From the NCBI GenBank assembly GCA_030591825.1, contig JAUVAG010000097.1, forward strand, positions 1 through 5,745: 5,745 nucleotides of DNA. The letters run 5' to 3'. Positions 5,296 through 5,745 of this stretch are shown here, one piece after another; position 1 is the stretch's first letter, and each line of letters starts with the position of its first letter. The DNA is from Dethiosulfatibacter sp. Its GTDB lineage: Bacteria; Bacillota; Clostridia; Tissierellales; Dethiosulfatibacteraceae. A program made the translations under genes and the position numbers. The notes beneath the pieces were generated by a model. The model had not been told where the DNA came from, ran no database searches, and saw only the letters and a list, made by a program, of their open reading frames with translations.

Positions 5296-5745
5296 ATGAT
5301 GAAAAAACTTGTATCAATTTTACTAATCATTGTATTGATGATGGGAATGTCTGCATGCACAGCCAAAGATGACTCAAATGAAAGTGGAAAACTTAAAGTT
5401 GGAATCATTCAAATCGTAGACAACGGAGCCTTCGAAGACATGAGAAACGGATTCATAGCAAGACTTGAAGAGCTGGGATACACCGAAGACAAAATCGAAT
5501 TTGAATACAAGAATGCACAAGGAGATATGACAAATCTTAACTCAATCTGCCAGGAAATGGTAAACAAAAAAGTCGACCTCATCGCTGCAATTGCAACACC
5601 TGCGGCACAGGCAATAGTAAATATGGAAAGTGACATACCAATAATATTCATTTCACTGTCAAATCCAGTTGCAGCAGGAGTAATCACTGAAATGGAAACT
5701 CCAGACAAGAATGCTACAGGTACTTCAAATGCTATTCCAATCAAC
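5296..5745 (+). CDS. trpX: TrpX-like ABC transporter substrate-binding lipoprotein (5' part only)
   Basis: The reading frame is open from ATG 5296 to the window end (150 codons, no stop seen). About 330 residues would be normal, so more than half is missing. The N-terminus is a lipoprotein signal: MMKKL, a hydrophobic core (LVSILLIIVLMMG) and a lipobox ending MSAC with Cys21 as the lipidation site. The mature part begins after an acidic linker with KLKVGIIQIVDNGAFEDMRNGF, then LEELGY and KVDLIAAIATPAAQA (about 95-109) and IPIIFISLSNPVAAG (about 116-130). This is typical of the ABC_sub_bind (DUF534) family that includes TrpX of the TrpXYZ tryptophan importer. AAGGA (5282-5286) lies nine bases before the ATG and favours it over the adjacent ATG at 5299. 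The Trp T-box upstream supports a tryptophan substrate. Permease and ATPase genes are expected downstream but are not in view. Confidence 0.88.
   Translation, partial: MMKKLVSILLIIVLMMGMSACTAKDDSNESGKLKVGIIQIVDNGAFEDMRNGFIARLEELGYTEDKIEFEYKNAQGDMTNLNSICQEMVNKKVDLIAAIATPAAQAIVNMESDIPIIFISLSNPVAAGVITEMETPDKNATGTSNAIPIN

Noticed and set aside
5409..5744. 111-codon open frame on the minus strand at the right end
   Set aside because: It is antisense to the TrpX-like coding sequence, which has a lipoprotein signal, ribosome binding site and T-box leader in its favour.
1..5745. CRISPR array, tRNA, rRNA or insertion sequence
   Set aside because: No regularly spaced repeats, tRNA cloverleaf, rRNA-like stretch or transposase frame was seen on either strand.

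Overview
The window looks like a chromosomal segment of a low-GC, Gram-positive anaerobe, most likely in the Clostridia. The pointers are AT-rich DNA, strong AGGAGG-type ribosome binding sites on nearly every gene, a Gram-positive (CGAAC-N4-GTTCG) LexA box and a T-box riboswitch. I cannot name the genus from the sequence.

Layout. (1) Positions 1-137 hold no gene but carry a nested inverted repeat behind uvrB. (2) 138-2138, minus strand: a complete uvrB (excision repair). Its upstream region has a good promoter with a perfect SOS box just after the predicted transcription start, plus a second candidate promoter with its own dyad. (3) 2139-2446 is the divergent regulatory region between uvrB and the next operon. 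(4) 2447-4919, plus strand: a tight four-gene operon (gaps of 12, 11 and 2 bases) encoding a TusA-type sulfur carrier, a DsrE2-type protein, an IscS/NifS-family protein, and an IscU scaffold fused to a MIP18/DUF59-like domain. (5) 4929-5242: a promoter and a complete T-box riboswitch with a UGG (tryptophan) specifier. (6) 5296 to the window end: the first 150 codons of a lipoprotein of the TrpX/ABC_sub_bind family, the binding protein of a probable tryptophan ABC importer.

The most unusual item is the four-gene sulfur operon. Its cysteine desulfurase homologue is full length and keeps the mobile-loop cysteine (Cys326) that would carry a persulfide. However, the lysine that forms the Schiff base with PLP is a threonine (Thr206, in the context S-A-H-T where active enzymes have H-K). 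Several other PLP contacts are changed too: the stacking His is Asp104, and the Asn/Gln contacts are Gln155 and His183. It should therefore be unable to do normal PLP chemistry. It sits between two sulfur carriers (TusA, DsrE2) and an Fe-S scaffold. I infer that it may be a non-PLP persulfide relay or docking protein that passes sulfur from TusA/DsrE2 to IscU, a route into Fe-S (or related) assembly that would not start from cysteine. This is a hypothesis from sequence and gene order, not a demonstrated system.

The tryptophan region is more conventional but very clearly readable: specifier loop, antiterminator and terminator can all be paired by eye. The T-box promoter starts only nine bases after the iscU stop and no separate terminator lies between, so the T-box terminator may also be where transcripts of the sulfur operon end.
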